DNA of 64,000 nt, from the NCBI RefSeq assembly GCF_020594515.1, contig NZ_JAJCTH010000005.1, positions 182,908 through 246,907 on the forward strand, read 5' to 3'. Shown here in pieces: positions 25,933-38,932 of the stretch. How positions within the stretch are numbered: position 1 is the stretch's first letter; every line of letters begins with the position of its first letter. The DNA is from Rhodoferax sp. U2-2l (GTDB lineage Bacteria > Pseudomonadota > Gammaproteobacteria > Burkholderiales > Burkholderiaceae_C). Under the pieces are notes generated by a model. The model was not told the origin of the DNA, did no database searches, and saw nothing but the letters and a program-made list of their open reading frames with translations. Position numbers and translations under genes: made by a program.

Positions 25933-27005
25933 TTACTTCCAAATGTTCCATGGGGTCTGCATCCAGACGCCAATCACCACCAGCCAAACCAACGTCACAG
26001 GGATAAAGATCTTCCAGCCCAGACGCATGATCTGGTCGTACCGGAACCGGGGGAAGGTGACGCGCACCCAAATGAAAGTCGTCATCACTAAGAAGGTCTT
26101 GAGACCCAGCCAGATCCAGCCGGGAATCCAGCTCAGACTGTCAATGGGCGACAACCAACCGCCAAAAAACAGCGTGACCGACAGAATGCAGATCAGCCAG
26201 ATGCTCGCGTACTCGGCCATCTGGAACATCGCCCAGGACATGCCGGAATACTCCACCATGTGACCCGCCACAATTTCTGATTCGCCTTCGATCACGTCAA
26301 ATGGGGTCCGGTTGGTTTCCGCCAGGCCCGAAATAAAGTAGACAACAACAATGGGCAACAGCGGCAGCCAGTTCCACGACAGGAAGGTCAAGCCCATGTC
26401 AGCAAACTGACCTTTCGCCTGCCCCATCACGATGTCCGTCATGTTGAGGCTGTTGGACACCATCAACACGATCAAGAAGCAAAAGCCCATCGCGATTTCA
26501 TAACTCACCATTTGTGCCGAAGCACGCAAAGCGCCCAGGAACGCATATTTGGAGTTGGACGCCCAGCCTGAGATGATCACGCCATAAACCTCCAACGAGG
26601 TGATGGCCATCAGGAACAGCAAACCAGCGTTCAGGTTGGCAATGGCAATCTCCGGGCCAAACGGCACCACGGCCCAAGCGGCCAGTGCGGGTGCCACGGT
26701 AAGAACCGGCCCCATGTAAAAGAGGAACTTGTCAGACGCAGCGGGCCGGACAACTTCCTTGGTCATCAATTTCAGGGCGTCAGCGATAGGCTGCAACAGA
26801 CCCCAAGGCCCGACGCGGTTCGGCCCGAGGCGAATTTGCGCCCAGCCCAGCACCTTGCGTTCCCACAGGGTGGCATACGTCACGGCGCCCAAGACGATCA
26901 TGAGCACGGGAACAATCTTGATCAGCGCCCAGAGCACCGGCCAGACCAGCTCAGTCCACCAGTCCGCAGCCACCAGGCCCAAGCCAGCGGCAAACATCGT
27001 GTCGA

Positions 27006-27009
<4 letters not shown>
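25933..27009 (-). CDS. nuoH: NADH-quinone oxidoreductase subunit H
   Basis: 358-residue eight-span subunit forming the quinone chamber with NuoB and Nuo[24 protein letters not shown] and [24 protein letters not shown] segments are present. Start 27009 is chosen because its ATGA overlaps the nuoG stop; a longer frame would run into nuoG. Confidence 0.96.
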
Positions 27010-29161
<2,152 letters not shown>

Positions 29162-29165
<4 letters not shown>

Positions 29166-30514
29166 ACGTAGGCGGGAACCATGCAGGTCTTGTGTGCGAT
29201 GTGGTACTCAAATTCAGGCATGAAATGTTTGAGCATGGCCCGCACGGGCATGGCTGCGGCGTCACCCAGGGCGCAAATCGTGCGGCCTTGAATGTCTTCC
29301 GCCACAGAATTGAGCAGTGCCAGATCAGACTCACGACCCAAACCGGTTTCGATGCGATCCACCACCCGTGACATCCAGCCCGTGCCCTCGCGACAAGGCG
29401 TGCATTGGCCACAGGACTCATGCATGTAAAAATAACTCAGCCGCTGCAGGCTCTTGACCATACAACGCGAATCGTCCATGACGATCACCGCACCCGAACC
29501 CAGCATGGAGCCGGCTTTAGCGATCGAGTCGTAGTCCATGGTGCAGTCCATCATGATGCTGGCTGGCAGCACGGGTGACGACGAACCACCGGGGATGACG
29601 GCTTTCAGTTGACGGCCTGAGCGCACGCCGCCCGCCAACTCCAGCAGGGTGGCGAAAGGCGTCCCCATGGGCACTTCATAGTTGCCCGGCATCTCCACGT
29701 CACCACTCACCGAATAAATCTTGGTACCGCCGTTGTTCGGTTTGCCAGACTCCAGATAGGCTTGCCCACCGTTGCGGATGATCCAAGGAACAGCACCAAA
29801 AGTCTCGGTGTTGTTGATCGTCGTCGGTTTGCCGTACAGCCCAAAACTGGCGGGGAATGGCGGCTTGAAGCGCGGCTGCCCCTTTTTGCCTTCCAGCGAT
29901 TCCAGCAAGCCGGTTTCTTCGCCACAAATGTAAGCACCGAAGCCATGGGCTGCATGCAACTGGAAACTGAAGTTGCTGCCCAGAATGTTGCCGCCGAGAT
30001 AACCCGCCGCCCTGGCTTCTTCCAACGCTTCTTCAAAACGCCGATAGGTGTGAAAAATTTCACCGTGGATGTAGTTGTAACCCACAGAAATACCCATGGC
30101 ATAAGCCGCGATGATCATGCCTTCGATCACGACATGCGGATTGAACTCCATGATGTCACGGTCTTTGCAAGTACCCGGTTCGCCCTCGTCCGAGTTGCAA
30201 ACCAGATATTTCTGCCCCGGAAACTGGCGCGGCATGAAACTCCATTTGAGCCCGGTCGGGAAACCCGCACCACCGCGCCCGCGCAATCCGGACTCCTTGA
30301 CCATGGCGATCACCTGGTCCTGCGTCATCCCGGCACCGCCGTCCTGGCCCAACACCTTGCGTAGCGCCTGGTAACCCCCGCGCGCTTCGTAGTCTGTCAA
30401 GCGCCAGTTGGCACCATTCAGGTCAGCGAGGATTTGCGGTTTGATGTGCCGGTTGTGAAAACAGGTCTGCGCACCTGTTGACTGGAACTGGGCGAGGAAG
30501 CTGTCGGCACTCAT
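29162..30514 (-). CDS. nuoF: NADH-quinone oxidoreductase subunit F
   Basis: 450 residues; binds NADH and FMN and starts the Fe-S chain. [16 protein letters not shown] (FMN/NADH site) is near the N-terminus and [12 protein letters not shown] (cluster N3) near the C-terminus. It overlaps both nuoE and nuoG by 4 bases. Confidence 0.97.
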
Positions 30515-31002
30515 GACTTCACCTCCATCGCACGTAAACCGTCAACCAGTTGATCCAGTTTGTCATCCGTCATGAAACTGCACATGGCGGTGTCGTTTAC
30601 CAGCATCACGGGTGAATCGGCACACGCGCCCAAACACTCGCATTCCTGCAAGGTGAACAAACCGTCCGGTGTGGTCTGATTGGCATCGATGCCCAGCTTG
30701 GCTTTCAAATGGGCCATCGCCTGAGCGCCCTGACGCAACTGGCAGGGCAGATTGGTGCAGACGTTGAGCTTGTACTTGCCAACCGGTTTCTGGTTGTACA
30801 TGTTGTAGAAACTCGTCACCTCATGCACCGCCATCGGTGCCATACCCAGATAATCTGCCACCAAGCGTTCGCTCTCAGAACTCACAAAACCTGATTCCTG
30901 CTGCACGATCTGCAGGCAAGCCATCACCGCGGACTGCCTTTGCTCGGGCGGATACTTGGCAACCTCTTTTGCAAAGGCCGCGAGAGATTTTTCTGAAATC
31001 AT
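30511..31002 (-). CDS. nuoE: NADH-quinone oxidoreductase subunit E
   Basis: 163-residue thioredoxin-fold subunit with a [2Fe-2S] cluster. Ligand Cys82, Cys87, Cys123 and Cys127 are visible in VCTNLPC and CLGAC. It overlaps nuoD and nuoF by 4 bases each. Confidence 0.96.
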   Translation of the reverse strand: MISEKSLAAFAKEVAKYPPEQRQSAVMACLQIVQQESGFVSSESERLVADYLGMAPMAVHEVTSFYNMYNQKPVGKYKLNVCTNLPCQLRQGAQAMAHLKAKLGIDANQTTPDGLFTLQECECLGACADSPVMLVNDTAMCSFMTDDKLDQLVDGLRAMEVKS

Positions 31003-32252
31003 CGGTCAACTTCCCCAAACACAATGTCCATCGTGCCAATGATCGCCACCGCATCAGCAATCATGTGCCCCTTGCCCATCTCATTGAGCGCTGCCAGATG
31101 CACAAAAGCGGGCGGGCGAATCTTCATGCGATACGGCTTGTTGGCACCATCACTGACCATGTAGATACCGAACTCGCCTTTGGGATGTTCGATGGCGCAG
31201 TAGGCCTCACCTTCCGGGACGGCAAAACCTTCGGTAAACAGCTTGAAGTGGTGGATCAGGTCTTCCATGTTGGCTTTCATGGACTCACGATCCGGCGGTG
31301 CGATCTTGTGGTTGTCCGTGATCACCGGGCCTGGATTGACACGCAGCCAGTCAATACACTGCTTGATGATGCGGTTGGACTGCCGCATTTCTTCCATGCG
31401 CACCAGGTAACGGTCGTAGGTGTCGCCAGTCTTGCCGACCGGGATGTCAAAGTCGAGCCGGCCGTAGACCTCGTAAGGCTGCTGCTTGCGCAAGTCCCAG
31501 GCAAATCCTGAGCCACGCAACATCGGCCCAGTGAAACCGAGATTCAAAGCCCGCTCTGGCGTCACGACACCAATACCCACCGTCCGCTGTTTCCAGATAC
31601 GGTTCTCAGTCAACAGTGTGTGGTACTCGTCAAGATAAGTCGGGAACCGCTTGGTAAAGTCTTCAATGAAATCCAGCAGGCTACCTTCCCGATTCCGGTT
31701 CAATGCCTGTGTCGACTTCGCGCTGCGAACCTTGTTGGGCGTATGACGCGGCATCGTGTCGGGCAAGTCGCGGTAAACACCACCTGGACGGAAGTAGGCG
31801 GCATGCATGCGGGCACCACTGACCGCCTCATAGGCATCAAGCAGGTCTTCGCGCTCACGGAACGCGTACAACATGACCGTCATGGCGCCGCAGTCGATCG
31901 CGTGCGCACCCACCCACAACAGGTGGTTGAGCAAGCGGGTGATTTCGGCAAACATCACCCGGATGTACTGGGCTCGCAGCGGCACCTCAAGGCCCAGCAT
32001 CTTCTCGATGACCAGACAGTAAGCTTGCTCGTTACACATCATCGACATGTAGTCCAGGCGATCCATGTACGGCAAGGTTTGCAGGTAGGTCTTGTTTTCT
32101 GCGAGTTTTTCGGTGGCACGGTGCAGCAGACCGATATGCGGGTCGGCACGCTGGATGACTTCGCCGTCCAACTCCAACACCAAGCGCAACACGCCATGCG
32201 CCGCCGGATGCTGGGGCCCGAAATTCAGGGTGTAATTTTTGATTTCCGCCAT
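30999..32252 (-). CDS. nuoD: NADH-quinone oxidoreductase subunit D
   Basis: 417-residue hydrogenase-like large subunit that lines the quinone pocket. [20 protein letters not shown] near the N-terminus and the C-terminal DIVFGEVDR are typical. It is separate from nuoC (3 bases apart), unlike the fused nuoCD of enterobacteria. Confidence 0.97.
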   Translation of the reverse strand: MAEIKNYTLNFGPQHPAAHGVLRLVLELDGEVIQRADPHIGLLHRATEKLAENKTYLQTLPYMDRLDYMSMMCNEQAYCLVIEKMLGLEVPLRAQYIRVMFAEITRLLNHLLWVGAHAIDCGAMTVMLYAFREREDLLDAYEAVSGARMHAAYFRPGGVYRDLPDTMPRHTPNKVRSAKSTQALNRNREGSLLDFIEDFTKRFPTYLDEYHTLLTENRIWKQRTVGIGVVTPERALNLGFTGPMLRGSGFAWDLRKQQPYEVYGRLDFDIPVGKTGDTYDRYLVRMEEMRQSNRIIKQCIDWLRVNPGPVITDNHKIAPPDRESMKANMEDLIHHFKLFTEGFAVPEGEAYCAIEHPKGEFGIYMVSDGANKPYRMKIRPPAFVHLAALNEMGKGHMIADAVAIIGTMDIVFGEVDR

Positions 32253-32255
32253 AAC

Positions 32256-32873
32256 TTACTGCGCCTGCGGCAGGCCTCCATAGTTCTCTTCGCGGATGAT
32301 GCGTGGCGTGATTTCACGCGGCTCGATCGTGACCGGCTGGTAAACCACCCGTTTTTGCTCGGCGTCGTAACGCATTTCGACGTGACCGGACAGGGGAAAA
32401 TCCTTGCGGAACGGATGACCAATAAAACCGTAATCCGTCAGGATGCGACGCAGGTCGTCATGCCCTTCAAACACAATGCCGTAAAGATCAAACGCCTCGC
32501 GCTCAAACCAGTTGGCCGAACTCCAGATATCACAGACCGAACGCAACACCGGCGCTTCGTCGTCACTGGCGAACACCTTCAGCCGGATCCGCTGGTTCAG
32601 ACTCACCGACAGCAAATGCAACACAGCACAAAAACGCAGCCCAACCTGGGGTTCGTCTTTGTACGTGGAGTAGTCGATACCACAGAGGTCAATCAATTGC
32701 TCAAACTGGCAATCAGGGTGTTCTTTTAAAACCGTTGCCGCTTGAAAATAGTCGGCCGCCTTGACGACAATGGTCAGTTCGCCCCACTTGACCACACTGC
32801 TTTGAACCATGTCACCCAACGCTGCCTCGACCTGGGTCTTGAGCGTTTGGATATTTACCGCGTATAACGTCAT
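32256..32873 (-). CDS. nuoC: NADH-quinone oxidoreductase subunit C
   Basis: 205-residue 30-kDa subunit. [16 protein letters not shown] [19 protein letters not shown] and [18 protein letters not shown] are the family signature. Start 32873 (MTLYAVNIQ) is chosen since the open frame upstream lies inside nuoB and is not conserved. Confidence 0.96.
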   Translation of the reverse strand: MTLYAVNIQTLKTQVEAALGDMVQSSVVKWGELTIVVKAADYFQAATVLKEHPDCQFEQLIDLCGIDYSTYKDEPQVGLRFCAVLHLLSVSLNQRIRLKVFASDDEAPVLRSVCDIWSSANWFEREAFDLYGIVFEGHDDLRRILTDYGFIGHPFRKDFPLSGHVEMRYDAEQKRVVYQPVTIEPREITPRIIREENYGGLPQAQ

Positions 32874-32883
32874 GACGTTCCTT

Positions 32884-33363
32884 CTACGTGCGTGCGATCG
32901 TTTGCGTACGACGGATCTTGCTTTGCAACTGGATGATGCCGTACACCAGTGCTTCCGCCGTCGGCGGGCATCCAGGCACATAAATATCCACCGGCACGAT
33001 GCGGTCACAACCGCGCACCACCGAATAACTGTAGTGGTAATACCCCCCGCCATTGGCACATGACCCCATGCTGATCACCCAACGCGGCTCAGCCATCTGG
33101 TCATACACCTTGCGAAAAGCGGGCGCCATCTTGTTGGTCAACGTACCCGCCACAATGATCAAGTCAGACTGCCGTGGACTCGGACGAAACACCTCAGCAC
33201 CAAATCGGGCGAGGTCGTAGCGGGCCGCCGCAGCATGCATCATCTCCACCGCACAGCAGGCCAGGCCAAACGTCATGGGCCACACTGAACCCGTCTTGGC
33301 CCAGTTCACGACACTGTCATAAGTCGTCGTGACAAAGCCCTCTTTAAGAACACCTTCAATCAT
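32884..33363 (-). CDS. nuoB: NADH-quinone oxidoreductase subunit B
   Basis: 159 residues holding the terminal [4Fe-4S] cluster N2 next to quinone. Cys36-Cys37 ([11 protein letters not shown]), Cys102 ([11 protein letters not shown]) and Cys132 ([11 protein letters not shown]) are the ligands. It lies between nuoA and nuoC with very short spacers. Confidence 0.97.
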   Translation of the reverse strand: MIEGVLKEGFVTTTYDSVVNWAKTGSVWPMTFGLACCAVEMMHAAAARYDLARFGAEVFRPSPRQSDLIIVAGTLTNKMAPAFRKVYDQMAEPRWVISMGSCANGGGYYHYSYSVVRGCDRIVPVDIYVPGCPPTAEALVYGIIQLQSKIRRTQTIART

Positions 33364-33367
33364 TGAC

Positions 33368-33727
33368 TTACTCCCAATCCAGGGCGCCTTTAAGCCACAT
33401 GTACACGAACCCTATCGTCAGGACAGTCACAATTTCCAGTCCGACAAAAAAGCTGAAAAGGCCCAACTCCCTGAGCGTGACCGCCCACGGAAACAACAAG
33501 GCGGTTTCCAGATCAAACAGGATAAAAAGAATGGCAATCAGGTAATAACGCACGTCAAACGTCATGCGTGCATCACCAAACGCTTCAAAACCACATTCGT
33601 AGGGGGAGTTTTTGGCAGTATCTGGCCGGTTAGGCCCCAGGACATAACCAATCACCTGGGGAAGCACACCAACTGCAATGCCGATGAGGATAAACAAAAG
33701 TACCGGCAGGTACTGACCGAGGTTCAT
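33368..33727 (-). CDS. nuoA: NADH-quinone oxidoreductase subunit A
   Basis: 119-residue three-span subunit, first gene of the complex I operon. [22 protein letters not shown] is the loop that contacts the quinone channel. Two adjacent ATG codons (33730 and 33727) could start it; the second gives the usual 119 residues. No clear Shine-Dalgarno sequence is visible. A UUCG-looped hairpin separates it from the upstream tRNA. Confidence 0.95.
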   Translation of the reverse strand: MNLGQYLPVLLFILIGIAVGVLPQVIGYVLGPNRPDTAKNSPYECGFEAFGDARMTFDVRYYLIAILFILFDLETALLFPWAVTLRELGLFSFFVGLEIVTVLTIGFVYMWLKGALDWE

Positions 33728-33751
33728 CATAAGGATTTGTCTACCTGTATC

Positions 33752-33775
33752 TTTGACCCGCCGAAGCGGGTCAAA
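33752..33775 (-). promoter_or_regulatory. UUCG hairpin between tRNA-Leu and nuoA
   Basis: Perfect 10-bp stem (TTTGACCCGC and GCGGGTCAAA) with a TTCG loop on the minus strand, 10 bases after the tRNA. No T-run follows, so it reads as a 3'-trimming barrier or weak attenuator between the tRNA and the nuo mRNA rather than a full terminator. Confidence 0.55.
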
Positions 33776-33785
33776 GTTGTTTATC

Positions 33786-33870
33786 TGGTGCCGTCGGCGA
33801 GACTCGAACTCGCACAGCTTTCGCCACTACCACCTCAAGATAGCGTGTCTACCAATTTCACCACGACGGC
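33786..33870 (-). tRNA. tRNA-Leu (anticodon GAG)
   Basis: 85-nt class II tRNA with encoded CCA. The acceptor stem GCCGTCG/CGACGGC, the D-arm with GGTAGAC, anticodon loop TTGAGGT (GAG), a long variable arm and the T-arm GCGAG-TTCGAGT-CTCGC all fit. It reads CUC/CUU codons. It lies between secG and nuoA, the same linkage of secG with a leucine tRNA seen in enterobacteria. Confidence 0.95.
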
Positions 33871-33951
33871 TATTTAGATTTCTCGACCAAACCAAAACTT
33901 GACGTTTGTTAAGTTTGCCAAGTGAACCCGAAGTTTACCCTGAAATCGCTT

Positions 33952-33972
33952 GCTCTCCCCTGACGGGAGAGC
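33952..33972 (-). terminator. Hairpin downstream of secG
   Basis: Inverted repeat GCTCTCCC / GGGAGAGC with a short loop, 14 bases past the secG stop. There is no T-run on the minus strand, so it may only partially terminate or may protect secG mRNA while letting the tRNA be read through. Confidence 0.4.
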
Positions 33973-33986
33973 CTTTCCGATAGCGA

Positions 33987-34340
33987 TTATTTAGACGGAA
34001 TTTGTGCTGCGCCAGATGCAGGGGCAACAGGAGCCACAGCTGCGGGCACAGGCGCCACCAAAGCGGCGTTTTCCAGCACACTGCCGGAAGCAGGCGCTGG
34101 ACGGGCAGAACCAAAATAGGCCAGCGCCAAAGTGCTAACAAAGAAAACCGTTGCCAGAACAGCCGTCGTGCGCGACAGGAAGTTGGCACTGCCGCTGGCA
34201 CCAAACAAGCTGCCAGACCCCCCGCTGCCAAAGGCTGCGCCCATATCGGCGCCCTTGCCGTGCTGCACCAGAATCAAACCGACCATCACAATGGCAGACA
34301 GCATCTGCACCGCCAGCAAAATCGTCAACATCACATTCAT
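33987..34340 (-). CDS. secG: Preprotein translocase subunit SecG
   Basis: 117 residues, part of the SecYEG channel. Two membrane spans (about 3-22 and 55-77) flank the conserved GLILVQHGKGADMGAAFGSG. An Ala/Pro-rich tail of about 40 residues follows, common in Burkholderiales SecG. It is downstream of tpiA by 38 bases. Confidence 0.93.
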   Translation of the reverse strand: MNVMLTILLAVQMLSAIVMVGLILVQHGKGADMGAAFGSGGSGSLFGASGSANFLSRTTAVLATVFFVSTLALAYFGSARPAPASGSVLENAALVAPVPAAVAPVAPASGAAQIPSK

Positions 34341-34378
34341 CTTCCGCTCCTCATTCAGTAACTACGGCCCCTTGATGC

Positions 34379-35122
34379 TCAATGGGCAGCAGCAATAATC
34401 GTTAAAAAATCCTGTGCTTTCAAGGCCGCACCGCCTATCAGCCCCCCATCAATGTCGGGCTGCGCCAGCAGTGACGCCGCGTTGGCCGCGTTCATGCTGC
34501 CGCCATAAAGCAGCTTGATGCGGTCGGCGTGGTCAGAGGCCGCTTTCAGTTGCGCGCGCAAAACCGCATGCACTTGCTGCGCCATCTCCGGCGTGGCGGT
34601 CTTGCCGGTACCAATGGCCCAGACGGGCTCATAGGCCACCACCACTTCACTGATGCAATGGCCGTTGGTGTGGATCACCGCGGCCAATTGGCGCTTGACC
34701 ACCTCGTCGGTTTTCCCGGCTTCACGCTCGGCCAAGGTTTCACCCACACAGACGATCGGGGTGATGCCGCAACCCAGCGCGCGCTGCGCCTTGAGCGCCA
34801 CCACCTCGTCGGTCTCACCGTGGTATTGACGGCGTTCGGAATGCCCGACGATCACATAACGCACGCCAAACTCCTTGAGCATGGCACCCGAGATTTCACC
34901 GGTGTACGCGCCGACCTCATGGGCCGAAATATCCTGTGCCGCCAAGTCGATCGCCGTGCCCGCAAGCAATGCCTGGCATTGCGACAGGTATACCGCAGGC
35001 ACGCCTACCGCCATCTGGCAAGCTGCTTGCCCAACACCCACGAGGATGTCCTTGAGCAGCTTATCGTTGGCAGCCAGGCTGCCGTTCATCTTCCAGTTAC
35101 CGGCAATCAGTTTTTTCTTCAT
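34379..35122 (-). CDS. tpiA: Triose-phosphate isomerase
   Basis: 247 residues; interconverts dihydroxyacetone phosphate and glyceraldehyde-3-phosphate. Catalytic Lys in NWKMNG near the N-terminus, catalytic His in IVGHSERR, catalytic Glu and flexible loop in [14 protein letters not shown], and phosphate-binding [11 protein letters not shown] are present. ATG 35122 overlaps the preceding stop as ATGA. Confidence 0.96.
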   Translation of the reverse strand: MKKKLIAGNWKMNGSLAANDKLLKDILVGVGQAACQMAVGVPAVYLSQCQALLAGTAIDLAAQDISAHEVGAYTGEISGAMLKEFGVRYVIVGHSERRQYHGETDEVVALKAQRALGCGITPIVCVGETLAEREAGKTDEVVKRQLAAVIHTNGHCISEVVVAYEPVWAIGTGKTATPEMAQQVHAVLRAQLKAASDHADRIKLLYGGSMNAANAASLLAQPDIDGGLIGGAALKAQDFLTIIAAAH

Positions 35123-36114
35123 GATTCGCTCCAAATCAAAACAATCTTCCCAATATGCTGGCTCGACTCCATCAATTCATGCGCCTGCACCACGTCAGCC
35201 GCGGCAAAGGTGCGATACACCACCGGCTTGATGCGTCCGTCAGCCAGCGCTGGCCAGACGTTTTCCAGGCAGGCTTTGGCAATCGCGGCTTTGAAAGCCA
35301 CCGGGCGTGGTCGCAAGGTAGAGCCGGTGATGGTCAGGCGTTTGCGCAAAACCAGGCCGGCATTGAACTCGCTGCGGGTGCCGCCTTGTATTGAAATAAT
35401 GACAAGGCGCCCATCCTCCTTGAGGCATTGGACCTCTTTGGCCACATAACTCCCGGCCACAATATCCAGAATGACATCAACGCCCTGGCCGTCGGTCAGG
35501 CGCATGATCTCGTCCTTGAAGTCCTGCGTCTTGTAGTTGATGGCAGCTTGCGCACCCAGCGCCACACAGGCCGCACACTTGTCATCACTGCCCGCCGTCA
35601 CAAACACCCGCGCACCCGTCAACCTGGCCAACTGAATGGCGGTAACACCAATCCCGCTGCCACCCCCCTGAATCAGCACCGACTCACCTGGCTGCAGGCG
35701 GGCGCGCGCCATCAGGTTGCTCCAGACGGTAAAAAAAGTCTCGGGCAAGCTGGCTGCTTCGATATCGGTCAGCCCGTCAGGCACGGGCAAACACTGGCCG
35801 ATCGGCGCGACACAATACTCGGCATAACCACCACCCGCGACCAGCGCACACACCCGGTCGCCGAGTTGAAAACCGGCCGCAGCCAGCTCGGCCGCATCAC
35901 CCTGCGCAATGCTGCCCGCCACTTCCAGCCCCAGGATGTCCGAGGCACCGGGCGGCACCGGGTAGTTGCCCTGGCGCTGCAGCACATCAGGACGGTTGAC
36001 ACCACTGGCGGTGACGCGGATGAGCAACTCACCGGCGCCTGCAACAGGCATGGGGCGCTCTCCCAGACGCAACACGTCCGATGCCCCATAACCCGTGATT
36101 TCAATCGTTTTCAT
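35119..36114 (-). CDS. NAD(P)H quinone oxidoreductase-like, PIG3 family
   Basis: 331-residue MDR-family oxidoreductase lacking the zinc ligands. [20 protein letters not shown] and the nucleotide-binding [16 protein letters not shown] match the PIG3/TP53I3 branch, which reduces quinones with NADPH. It overlaps tpiA by 4 bases and lies 56 bases after pnp. The physiological substrate is unknown. Confidence 0.85.
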   Translation of the reverse strand: MKTIEITGYGASDVLRLGERPMPVAGAGELLIRVTASGVNRPDVLQRQGNYPVPPGASDILGLEVAGSIAQGDAAELAAAGFQLGDRVCALVAGGGYAEYCVAPIGQCLPVPDGLTDIEAASLPETFFTVWSNLMARARLQPGESVLIQGGGSGIGVTAIQLARLTGARVFVTAGSDDKCAACVALGAQAAINYKTQDFKDEIMRLTDGQGVDVILDIVAGSYVAKEVQCLKEDGRLVIISIQGGTRSEFNAGLVLRKRLTITGSTLRPRPVAFKAAIAKACLENVWPALADGRIKPVVYRTFAAADVVQAHELMESSQHIGKIVLIWSES

Positions 36115-36130
36115 GGACTTTTTGGCCTCC

Positions 36131-36151
36131 AGCCCTTAGCAAGCAAGGGCT
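36131..36151 (-). terminator. Hairpin between pnp and the oxidoreductase gene
   Basis: AGCCCTT / AAGGGCT inverted repeat with a 7-base loop, 20 bases after the pnp stop. On the minus strand it is followed by GGAGGCCAAAAAG, not a T-run, so it is at best a weak terminator or an mRNA end-protecting structure. Confidence 0.35.
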
Positions 36152-36170
36152 GTCAGCTTGGTCAGTCGCA

Positions 36171-38294
36171 TCAAGCCCGGTTGTCGTTGCCGCCCTGCGC
36201 TGGGCGATCCAGCAGAGCCTTCATCGACAGCTTGACACGGCCTTTTTCGTCGGTTTCCATGACCTTGACCTTGACGATCTGACCTTCTGCCAAATAGTCG
36301 GTCACCTTCTCGACACGTTCATGGGCGATCTGGCTGATGTGCAGCAAGCCGTCTTTGCCAGGCAGCAGGTTGATCAAAGCACCAAAGTCAAGAATCTTGA
36401 CCACCGGGCCTTCGTAGACCTTGCCGATTTCGACTTCGGCGGTGATCTGCTCGATGCGGCGTTTGGCTTCTTCGGCCTTGGCCGGGTCAGCCGATGCGAT
36501 GGTGATGGTGCCGTCTTCGTCGATGTTGATCTGGGTGCCGGTTTCTTCGGTCAACGCACGGATCACCGCGCCGCCCTTACCGATTACGTCGCGGATCTTT
36601 TCGGGATTGATCTTCATGGTGAACAGGCGCGGCGCGAAGGTAGACACCTCGGTCTTGGCTTCGCCCATGGCTTCCACCATCTTGCCCAGAATGTGCATGC
36701 GTGCTTCCTTGGCTTGTGCCAAAGCGACTTGCATGATTTCCTTGGTGATGCCTTGAATCTTGATGTCCATCTGCAGCGCGGTGATGCCGTTGGTGGTACC
36801 GGCTACCTTGAAGTCCATGTCGCCCAGGTGATCTTCGTCACCCAGGATGTCGGTCAACACCGCAAAGCGGTTGTCGTCCTTGATCAGGCCCATGGCGATA
36901 CCGGCCACGTGCGCCTTCAAAGGCACGCCTGCGTCCATCAAGCTCAAGCAGCCGCCGCAAACCGAAGCCATCGACGAAGAACCATTGGACTCGGTCACTT
37001 CCGACACCACACGCATGGTGTAGGGGAAGTCTTCCTTGGTTGGCAAGACAGCAACGAGTGCACGCTTGGCCAGACGGCCGTGGCCGATTTCGCGGCGCTT
37101 GGGCGTGCCAACACGGCCGGTTTCGCCGGTGGCGAAGGGAGGCATGTTGTAGTGCAACATGAAACGGTCTTCGTAGTCACCGGCCAGCGAATCCACACGC
37201 TGGGCATCACGTTCGGTACCGAGCGTGGTCACGACCAGCGCCTGGGTTTCACCACGGGTGAACAGGGCCGAACCGTGGGTGCGCGGCAGCACGCCGTTGC
37301 GGATTTCGATGGCGCGCACGGTGCGGGTGTCGCGGCCGTCGATTCGGGGTTCACCGGCGAGGATCTGGCCACGCACGATCTTGGCTTCAATTTCAAACAG
37401 CAGACCTTCGATGGCCACGGAATCGAACGCCACGCCTTCATCCTTCAAAGCGGCCATGACTTCAGCATAGGCAGCGCGGCAGGCTTGGGTACGGGCTTGT
37501 TTGTTGCGGATTTGGTAAGCGGCGACCAGCTTGTCTTTGGCCAAACCGTCGATCTTGGCGATCAGTGCTTCGTCCTTGGCGGCAGGTTTCCAGTCCCACA
37601 CCGGCTTGCCAGCGTCACGCACGAGTTCGTGGATGGCATTGATGGCAATCGCACCCTGGGTGTGACCAAACACCACCGCACCGAGCATGATGTCTTCGGA
37701 CAGTTGGTCGGCTTCGGACTCCACCATCAACACGGCGGATTCGGTACCTGCCACCACCAAGTCCATGGTGGAATTCTTGCGTGCGGTTTGGCCAGGGTTG
37801 AGCATGTACTCACCGTTGACATAACCGACACGGGCCGCACCAATCGGGCCGCTGAACGGCACACCACTGATCGACAGCGCCGCGCTGACCGCGATCATGG
37901 CGGCGATGTCGGCATCCACTTCGGGGTTGAGCGACAGGGTGTGCACCACCACGTGAACTTCATTGAAGAAGCCTTCAGGGAACAGTGGGCGGATCGGGCG
38001 ATCGATCAGGCGACTGGTCAAGGTTTCAAATTCGCTGGGGCGGCCTTCACGCTTGAAGAAGCTGCCAGGGATACGACCTGCGGCATAAGACTTTTCAAGG
38101 TAATCGACGGTCAAGGGGAAGAAATCCTGACCGGCCTTGCCTTCGGTCTTGGCAACCACGGTGGCCAGCACCACGGTGCCATCCATATCTAGCTTGACCG
38201 CACCGCTAGCCTGGCGGGCAATTTCGCCAGTTTCCATGGTGACCGTGTGTTGACCCCATTGGAAGGTCTTGCTTACTTTTTTGAACATCGTCAT
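36171..38294 (-). CDS. pnp: Polyribonucleotide nucleotidyltransferase (PNPase)
   Basis: 707 residues; 3'-5' phosphorolytic exoribonuclease, trimeric. Two RNase PH domains (about 1-220 and 310-540; [20 protein letters not shown] and [16 protein letters not shown] visible), a KH domain with [10 protein letters not shown], and an S1 domain ending near [11 protein letters not shown]. Start 38294 has AGGA 9 bases upstream; ATG 38288 is also possible. It follows rpsO and has a long structured leader. Confidence 0.96.
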   Translation of the reverse strand: MTMFKKVSKTFQWGQHTVTMETGEIARQASGAVKLDMDGTVVLATVVAKTEGKAGQDFFPLTVDYLEKSYAAGRIPGSFFKREGRPSEFETLTSRLIDRPIRPLFPEGFFNEVHVVVHTLSLNPEVDADIAAMIAVSAALSISGVPFSGPIGAARVGYVNGEYMLNPGQTARKNSTMDLVVAGTESAVLMVESEADQLSEDIMLGAVVFGHTQGAIAINAIHELVRDAGKPVWDWKPAAKDEALIAKIDGLAKDKLVAAYQIRNKQARTQACRAAYAEVMAALKDEGVAFDSVAIEGLLFEIEAKIVRGQILAGEPRIDGRDTRTVRAIEIRNGVLPRTHGSALFTRGETQALVVTTLGTERDAQRVDSLAGDYEDRFMLHYNMPPFATGETGRVGTPKRREIGHGRLAKRALVAVLPTKEDFPYTMRVVSEVTESNGSSSMASVCGGCLSLMDAGVPLKAHVAGIAMGLIKDDNRFAVLTDILGDEDHLGDMDFKVAGTTNGITALQMDIKIQGITKEIMQVALAQAKEARMHILGKMVEAMGEAKTEVSTFAPRLFTMKINPEKIRDVIGKGGAVIRALTEETGTQINIDEDGTITIASADPAKAEEAKRRIEQITAEVEIGKVYEGPVVKILDFGALINLLPGKDGLLHISQIAHERVEKVTDYLAEGQIVKVKVMETDEKGRVKLSMKALLDRPAQGGNDNRA

Positions 38295-38369
38295 GTTGAT
38301 ATTTCCTGAGAATTCGGAGGATGCAGGCCATCCCCCTAAGCCCGGATCAGACAAAACAGGCCACGATGC

Positions 38370-38417
38370 CATTCCAGAGCCACACCCTCACCGAAAGGGT
38401 CGCCAGGCTTTGGAATG
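38370..38417 (-). promoter_or_regulatory. pnp leader hairpin
   Basis: Minus-strand CATTCCA (38417-38411) pairs with TGGAATG (38376-38370); inner AGCC/GGCT and CCCT/AGGG pairs extend the stem. It lies in the 213-base rpsO-pnp gap, after the rpsO terminator and 76 bases before the pnp start. E. coli pnp has a leader hairpin cut by RNase III for autoregulation; a similar role is inferred. Confidence 0.5.
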
Positions 38418-38452
38418 ACACAGCTTCGCTCCGCTTTCGCCGTCTCCGAAGT

Positions 38453-38487
38453 AAAAAACGCCTGAGCTAGTGACCTAACTCAGGCGT
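38453..38487 (-). terminator. Rho-independent terminator after rpsO
   Basis: Minus strand: stem ACGCCTGAG (38487-38479) with CTCAGGCGT (38466-38458), 12-base loop, then a run of T. It starts about 20 bases after the rpsO stop. Readthrough into pnp is likely partial. Confidence 0.8.
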
Positions 38488-38507
38488 CTGTCATTTTTGC
38501 CAAGCGT

Positions 38508-38774
38508 TTATTTACGCAGACCCAGTTTGGCGATCAGTGCCACATAACGGTCAGCGTCCTTGCTCTTGAGGTAGTCCAGCAGCTTGCGGCGGCGGCTCAC
38601 CATACGCAGCAGGCCGCGACGGCCATGGTGGTCTTTGGCGTGGGTTTTGAAGTGGGGCATGAGTTCGTTGATGCGGGCGGTCAACAGGGCCACTTGCACT
38701 TCGGGGCTGCCGGTGTCACCGGCGGAACGTGCGTTGTCTTTGACAACAGCGGCTTTGATACTGGTTGCGATCAT
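38508..38774 (-). CDS. rpsO: 30S ribosomal protein S15
   Basis: 88 residues, binds 16S rRNA helix 22 early in 30S assembly. [20 protein letters not shown] and the basic [21 protein letters not shown] are conserved. ATG 38774 is chosen ([10 protein letters not shown]) with AGGA upstream. It heads the rpsO-pnp pair as in many bacteria. Confidence 0.97.
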   Translation of the reverse strand: MIATSIKAAVVKDNARSAGDTGSPEVQVALLTARINELMPHFKTHAKDHHGRRGLLRMVSRRRKLLDYLKSKDADRYVALIAKLGLRK

Positions 38775-38857
38775 GATTTTTTCCTGAGTGAACAACTTGC
38801 GTCAGGCGCTGGAACTGCCCCTGACGTGCGAGGACTGCAAAAACTGCAGAGCCTGCG

Positions 38858-38863
38858 AGTATA
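38858..38863 (-). promoter_or_regulatory. Probable -10 element of the rpsO promoter
   Basis: Minus-strand TATACT followed by CGCAGG, a pattern typical of strong ribosomal promoters in this group, 84 bases before the rpsO start. No good -35 is visible at 16-18 bases; the assignment rests on the -10 alone. Confidence 0.4.
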
Positions 38864-38932
38864 CCCGGCGGCGCACGCCTGCACCCACAAGCTACTCAGA
38901 CACCGCTGAACCGACCCGAACCCGGTCGCAAC

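Noticed and set aside
36321..38192. 623-codon open frame antisense to pnp
   Set aside because: It is the mirror of a highly conserved coding region with strong codon bias; composition (Gly/His/Val-rich) is typical of such shadows and it has no homology I recognise.
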